Source: Bacteroidales bacterium (GTDB taxonomy: Bacteria; Bacteroidota; Bacteroidia; Bacteroidales; UBA1715). From it: DNA of 64,000 nt. A program made the translations under genes and the position numbers. The stretch's first letter is position 1, and each line of letters begins with the position of its first letter. Positions 60,795 through 64,000 of this stretch are shown in pieces. A model generated the notes under the pieces. That model searched no databases and was not told the DNA's origin. It saw only the letters and a list, made by a program, of their open reading frames with translations. The stretch spans positions 35,947 to 99,946 of the forward strand of contig JAKSUA010000008.1 in NCBI GenBank assembly GCA_024409235.1, read 5' to 3'.

Positions 60795-61022
60795 ATGAAC
60801 AGTATGACAAATTTCAACGTGGTGCAAAAAGATTTTGCAATTAAGAAAAATGAGATTAGAAGGAATTACCAAAGTCAGAAAACAGTTCTGGAAATGGAAT
60901 ACCGAGCAAAAAAAATGAAACTTGACATGGAAATGAATTCCGAATTGCGGAAGGTAGAAGTAGAATTTGGTAAGGCACTTGAAGAGTATAGAAAACAAAA
61001 AGAACTAATGTTAAACAACTAA
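60795..61022 (+). CDS. Small coiled-coil prophage protein
   Basis: A 75-residue, highly charged protein that is almost entirely predicted helix (KKNEIRRNYQSQKTVLEMEY and MELRKVEVEFGKALEEYRK-like segments), suggesting a coiled coil. No family recognised. It is spaced 6 bases from the preceding gene and 13 from the DUF3164 gene, so belongs to the early operon. A second ATG at 60804 is an alternative start. Confidence 0.6.
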   Translation: MNSMTNFNVVQKDFAIKKNEIRRNYQSQKTVLEMEYRAKKMKLDMEMNSELRKVEVEFGKALEEYRKQKELMLNN

Positions 61023-61035
61023 ATATTACACAAGT

Positions 61036-61680
61036 ATGGATTTAAAAAATTTGACAGCAGAGGAACGTGCGCAACTTAAAGCACAACTCGAAGAAGAAGA
61101 AAGACAGGAGGCAATTGCCGTACAGGAGCAAAAAGAAGCCTACCTAAAAATGAAAGATGATTTCTGTGTGAAAAACTTCGAAAAATTGCAGGAACTAAGC
61201 AAGGAAATGCAACGAATAAAAGGAGAAATCTTCGCCGATGCAGAAGCTCTGATAAAAATGAAAGATGAGTTGTTCAATGTTAAGACAGATCGTCAAAGCA
61301 ATTCATTCACTCACGAGAGCGGTAAATTCTCCATTACTCTTGGAAATAGAGTCAACGAAGGTTGGGACGACACATGCGACCAAGGAATTGAAAAAGTAAA
61401 AGAATTCCTTAAAACACTTGCGAAAGACGATAACAGTGCTGCTCTTGTAGAGACTATCATGCGATTGATTGCAAAAAACAACAAAGGCGTGCTTAAAGCT
61501 TCGAAAGTGTTGGAACTCGAAAAACTTGCAAACAAGATTCAGGCACCGGAATTGTTGGAAGGTATTCAAATCATAAAAGACTCGTACCGACCAAAACCAA
61601 CATGCCAGTTTATCAGCGTTGCGTTTAAGGACGAAAACGGCAATGATTTAGTATTACCATTATCATTGTCGCAATGTTAG
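61036..61680 (+). CDS. DUF3164 family protein
   Basis: A 214-residue protein typical of Mu-like phages. The N-terminal coiled-coil region (residues about 8-75) is followed by the DUF3164 core with TDRQSNSFTHESGKFSITLGNRVNEGWDDT and LIAKNNKGVLKASKVLELEKLA. The biochemical role is unknown; the family is regularly placed between the transposition genes and the lysis/structural genes. It overlaps the next gene by 7 bases. Confidence 0.85.
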   Translation: MDLKNLTAEERAQLKAQLEEEERQEAIAVQEQKEAYLKMKDDFCVKNFEKLQELSKEMQRIKGEIFADAEALIKMKDELFNVKTDRQSNSFTHESGKFSITLGNRVNEGWDDTCDQGIEKVKEFLKTLAKDDNSAALVETIMRLIAKNNKGVLKASKVLELEKLANKIQAPELLEGIQIIKDSYRPKPTCQFISVAFKDENGNDLVLPLSLSQC

Positions 61681-62063
61681 ATTTGTCCTACATGTACGCA
61701 TTGGAGCAACGATATGCTTCAACCACAGACGAAGATGAGAGATTGCATATCTCTCATCTTTTAGCTAAAGAGTACAAACTTGTAAATCAATCAACAGAAC
61801 TTAATTTTGTGTATATGCCAAGCAAATTCAATATAGAAGACATCGCAAACGAATGCGATTTCATTATTACAGTTATAGAATCTTGTGAAAACGGCAAACA
61901 GCTTCAGTCTGCAAGGAATATGATAGATAATTTCTCTGAAAAATATCGTTGTGAAAGCGGAGGATTTAAGCGCAATCACCACGGTTTGGATGTTCGAACA
62001 GCATTGGCAGTAATGAATGCACGTGTTGATAAGGTTTGCCACTTAAAAAACATATCGTTATGA
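61674..62063 (+). CDS. Hypothetical prophage protein
   Basis: A 129-residue protein, mostly helical, with no family recognised. Segments such as YALEQRYASTTDEDERLHISHLL and FIITVIESCENGKQLQSARNMI suggest a compact helical bundle. Its start overlaps the DUF3164 gene by 7 bases and its stop overlaps the next start by 4 (ATGA), so it is tightly coupled within the early operon. Confidence 0.6.
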   Translation: MLDLSYMYALEQRYASTTDEDERLHISHLLAKEYKLVNQSTELNFVYMPSKFNIEDIANECDFIITVIESCENGKQLQSARNMIDNFSEKYRCESGGFKRNHHGLDVRTALAVMNARVDKVCHLKNISL

Positions 62064-62401
62064 TTATAGCAGTTGATTTCGACAATACTATTGCTATCAC
62101 AGACTTTCCACGAATATTCAGCCCTCGCCCTGGAGTGATTGAAGCTTTGCACAAGCTACGACAACAAGGTCACTACATTATAGTCTGGACTTGCCGTTGC
62201 GACAACGACCTGCTTAATGCAATTAACTTTATGAAGGAAAACGATATTGAATTCGACAGAATCAACGACAATCATCCTGACAATGTTAGGACATACGGAG
62301 GAAACTCGAGAAAAATCAATGCCGACATATATATAGACGATAAGAATTTAGGAGGGTTTGAAGGTTGGTACCATGTTATGGAAACACTAATTACACAATA
62401 A
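62060..62401 (+). CDS. HAD-fold phosphatase-like prophage protein
   Basis: A 113-residue small HAD-like protein: motif I VDFDNTIAI at the N-terminus, motif II-like IIVWTCRCDNDL, and motif IV-like ADIYIDDKNLGG. It resembles short phage HAD hydrolases (polynucleotide kinase 3'-phosphatase-like or BT0820-type proteins of Bacteroides). ATG at 62060 is chosen because it overlaps the previous stop (ATGA) and begins directly at the first strand. The substrate is unknown; nucleotide or nucleic-acid end repair is possible. Confidence 0.78.
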   Translation: MIIAVDFDNTIAITDFPRIFSPRPGVIEALHKLRQQGHYIIVWTCRCDNDLLNAINFMKENDIEFDRINDNHPDNVRTYGGNSRKINADIYIDDKNLGGFEGWYHVMETLITQ

Positions 62402-62402
62402 T

Positions 62403-62672
62403 ATGCACAGGAACTGGAAATCAAGGGCAATGCTCGTTAAACAGATAGTTGACAACAATTATGAACCACATTCGCATCGAGGATGCCTGCTTGACATCTA
62501 CCGACGCAAGGTTAAAATGATTTACCCTATGAGCGAAGCTTCATTTTGGAGAGCTATGCGATATGCAATACGCCACGATGGATTTATCGGTTTAGGGTCT
62601 AATCGAGTTTTACGAGAAAAGGCTATGTTCCCAGACCCAAGCGACAGACAATACGAAATGCAATTTGAATAA
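62403..62672 (+). CDS. Hypothetical prophage protein
   Basis: An 89-residue basic protein without recognised family. LVKQIVDNNYEPHSHRGCLLDIYRRKV and MSEASFWRAMRYAIRHDG suggest a winged-helix-like or HTH fold, but this is weak. It fits the operon with gaps of 1 and 2 bases to its neighbours. Confidence 0.55.
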   Translation: MHRNWKSRAMLVKQIVDNNYEPHSHRGCLLDIYRRKVKMIYPMSEASFWRAMRYAIRHDGFIGLGSNRVLREKAMFPDPSDRQYEMQFE

Positions 62673-62674
62673 CT

Positions 62675-63172
62675 ATGAAACAGATTTTTTTATCAATACA
62701 ATCAGAACTGTCAAGAGTTTCCACTTTGAAACATATTGACAAAAATTGGAATCAGTTGAACCACGAGCAACCACCTGTTAAATGGCCGTGTGCATTGCTC
62801 GACATCGCAAATGTTGAATACTCGCAAATAGCACACCTGCACCAAATAGCCGAAGCCGATGTTGAAGTAATCGTTGCCGATATGCGTTTTACCAACACAT
62901 CGCTCCGCAATCCCAACCGTGAAGACGGATTCGACATATTCACCTTGCTCGACGAAATACACCAGACGCTGCAAGGATTTGCACCGGCAAATGCACAGCC
63001 GTTGGTCCGCACCAACCTACAGAAAGTGGAAACGGGCTATAACTACGAGTTGTATAGAATGACGTACCACACCGCGTGGAAAGTTGAAAAAATCACCGAC
63101 AGTACAAAAGTACAGTTAGAACCAGTGATTATCGACGATCATATAAATAGAAGATTTACTAATGTTTTATAA
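62675..63172 (+). CDS. Gp37-like (tail/neck) prophage protein
   Basis: A 165-residue protein resembling phage Gp37/DUF1834-type proteins that complete tails or act near the neck. Typical is a mid-region pattern of CALLDIANVEY, VEVIVADMRF, then FTLLDEIHQTLQGF and a C-terminal TYHTAWKVEKI strand. The assignment is moderate, resting on this beta-alpha pattern and on its place ahead of structural genes. It is the first likely structural gene on the plus strand. Confidence 0.6.
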   Translation: MKQIFLSIQSELSRVSTLKHIDKNWNQLNHEQPPVKWPCALLDIANVEYSQIAHLHQIAEADVEVIVADMRFTNTSLRNPNREDGFDIFTLLDEIHQTLQGFAPANAQPLVRTNLQKVETGYNYELYRMTYHTAWKVEKITDSTKVQLEPVIIDDHINRRFTNVL

Positions 63173-63174
63173 CT

Positions 63175-63657
63175 ATGAACGAAGAAAAGTTTTTAAATGA
63201 AATAGATAAAAGAATAAAAAAAAGATTCGAATATGTCTTATCTAAAAGAGACAAGAAAAAAATGGAAGAGTTTGGTAGGCAATTGAATGAACTTGGAACA
63301 AAAATATTTGAAGTTGGTACAGCGATTCAGAAAATTATTTGCGCATATCATTGTTTTGAGGGAAAAGGTTTATATGAAAAAAAGAATAATATGAAAAAAC
63401 AAACACATTATTTAGCAATATATCCGGAATATTTTGAAGCAATTGCATCAGGAAGAAAGCGTTTTGAAGTTCGCAGAAAAAGCAGAGGTTTTCAAGTTGG
63501 CGACATTCTTATTCTAAAAGAAAACGATGGAACAGATACAGGTAGAGAAATTAAAGCAGAAGTTGTCTATATATTAGAAGATCCGAAGTTTTGTAAAGAA
63601 GATTTTGTTATTCTTAGCATAAGAATACTTAGTATAAAATTAATGAGTCAAAAATAA
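63175..63657 (+). CDS. Protein with C-terminal DUF3850/ASCH domain
   Basis: The C-terminal 88 residues (from the internal Met at about 63391) match DUF3850, an ASCH/PUA-like RNA-binding domain: HYLAIYPEYFEAIASGRKRFEVRRKSRGF, split at its centre, then VGDILILKEN and TGREIKAEVVYIL. The N-terminal 70 residues are a separate charged helical region without known family. The two may be one fusion protein, or the ASCH part may also be translated from the internal ATG. No overlap problem decides it. Confidence 0.72.
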   Translation: MNEEKFLNEIDKRIKKRFEYVLSKRDKKKMEEFGRQLNELGTKIFEVGTAIQKIICAYHCFEGKGLYEKKNNMKKQTHYLAIYPEYFEAIASGRKRFEVRRKSRGFQVGDILILKENDGTDTGREIKAEVVYILEDPKFCKEDFVILSIRILSIKLMSQK

Positions 63658-63661
63658 GAAA

Positions 63662-63805
63662 ATGAAACACTTTGGAGAAACAGTATATATTTTTAGTTGT
63701 AAAAGACCACAATGGTATATTTTTCCGACAATTATTGTAGGAACTTGGTATGTTCATTTCAGATTCCTTTGCTTTTCGTTAGAAATAGAGAAACTACCTT
63801 TTTAA
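63662..63805 (+). CDS. Short hypothetical prophage protein
   Basis: A 47-residue frame, MKHFGETVYIFSCKRPQWYIF then PTIIVGTWYVHFRF and LEIEKLPF. It is rich in aromatic residues and may form one membrane-associated helix or a small beta sheet. It starts 4 bases after the previous stop, with an A-rich start region, and ends ahead of a terminator. No family recognised; it could be spurious. Confidence 0.4.
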   Translation: MKHFGETVYIFSCKRPQWYIFPTIIVGTWYVHFRFLCFSLEIEKLPF

Positions 63806-63849
63806 CATAGCCACGCATAATTGTTAAAAAAATTGAATATTCTTAACAT

Positions 63850-63884
63850 ACCGCCGTTTGAACACTGTTTGAACGGCGGTTTTT
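63850..63884. terminator. Terminator between prophage early and structural modules
   Basis: ACCGCCGTT / AACGGCGGT 9-bp stem with T run on the plus strand; separates the rightward early operon from a convergent structural gene. Confidence 0.85.
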
Positions 63885-64000
63885 ATTTGAGTATCTTCCC
63901 CATCCGTTCCTCGATAGTCTTTTTAACCATTTCGTTTATTTTTGCGTGGTCGCCTATGAATTGACGTTGTGGAATATGTACGTTGTGTGAACGACCTGCA
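63883..64000 (-). CDS. Phage virion morphogenesis (gpG-like) protein, partial
   Basis: The minus-strand frame is open to the window edge and encodes the C-terminal 38 residues: RSHNVHIPQRQFIGDH, then INEMVKKTIEERMGKILK and stop. The RQFIGDH(S)xxLxxxIxxxIxxxIxxIL pattern is the C-terminal signature of the phage virion morphogenesis/tail completion family (Mu gpG). Its orientation shows that at least part of the structural module runs opposite to the early operon. Confidence 0.7.
   Translation of the reverse strand, partial: AGRSHNVHIPQRQFIGDHAKINEMVKKTIEERMGKILK

Larger units (their letters stand above)
55012..64000 (+). mobile_element. Mu-like transposable prophage, left part (continues past window end)
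   Basis: The order repressor (minus), small HTH, MuA-like DDE transposase, MuB-like ATPase, GemA-like, DUF3164 and further small early genes is that of Mu-like phages of Bacteroidetes. The left boundary is placed at about 55012 (a TG within TTGGTGCC), where the interrupted lipoprotein frame ends; it is accurate to perhaps 10 bases. The structural module begins at the right edge on the opposite strand. The right end is outside the window, so completeness is unknown. Confidence 0.85.

Noticed and set aside
1..64000. CRISPR array or rRNA genes
   Set aside because: No spaced direct repeats of CRISPR type and no rRNA-like sequence were seen; the only tandem repeats are short and in the prophage control region.

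Overview
The window looks like a chromosomal segment of an AT-rich Bacteroidales/Bacteroidetes bacterium. Supporting signs are TAnnTTTG-type -7 promoter boxes, A-rich start regions without Shine-Dalgarno motifs, and lineage-typical genes: DUF4295 after rpmB-rpmG, DUF6913 beside dapA, GSCFA, SiaC, futalosine-pathway MqnD, NspC/carboxynorspermidine dehydrogenase and a zinc-site-less Tgt.

Region 1 (1-14.3 kb) is mostly housekeeping: a GH13 amylase (5' end outside the window), mqnD, comEC, def, guaD, ruvX, a glycosyltransferase and a lipid-linked oligosaccharide flippase. It also holds a degenerate aminotransferase/glutamate-kinase pair, a PgpH-like 7TM-HD phosphodiesterase, a metallo-hydrolase, gmhB, rpmB-rpmG-DUF4295 and a lipocalin. 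At 14.3-15.3 kb there is a graveyard with REP-like palindromes, a RAYT transposase remnant and a truncated KilA-N gene.

Region 2 (15.3-25.7 kb) is an accessory redox cluster. A divergent hemerythrin-LuxR fusion regulator faces a collinear series: porin, imelysin, di-heme oxidoreductase, porin, mono-heme lipoprotein, Rid-like protein and a CcsBA haem lyase. The outer-membrane channels, haem proteins and dedicated haem-ligation machine suggest envelope redox or iron handling under redox control. Its coding strand looks A/C-shifted relative to neighbours.

Region 3 (25.8-54.5 kb) is again mostly housekeeping: ftsY, dapA, SlyD, relA, tgt, gltX, a polyamine pair, recJ, metK, pgeF, gmhA, siaC and leuACD. 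Notable here are a stand-alone small RNA candidate after relA, a secreted and membrane-anchored esterase-like protein that has lost its catalytic Ser and His (neuroligin-like), and a leucine-rich leader peptide with a mutually exclusive antiterminator/terminator before leuA.

Region 4 (55.0-64.0 kb) is the left part of a Mu-like prophage inserted into the signal-peptide region of a lipoprotein gene. It contains phased TTGGATT end repeats, a CI-like repressor, a small HTH protein, MuA-like DDE transposase, MuB-like ATPase, GemA-like and DUF3164 early genes, a Gp37-like protein, and an oppositely oriented gpG-like morphogenesis gene running off the window. Between muB and the next gene lie two tandem tRNA-like elements whose acceptor and D stems covary. 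I consider these, the leu attenuator, the redox cluster and the pseudo-esterase the most interesting signals.
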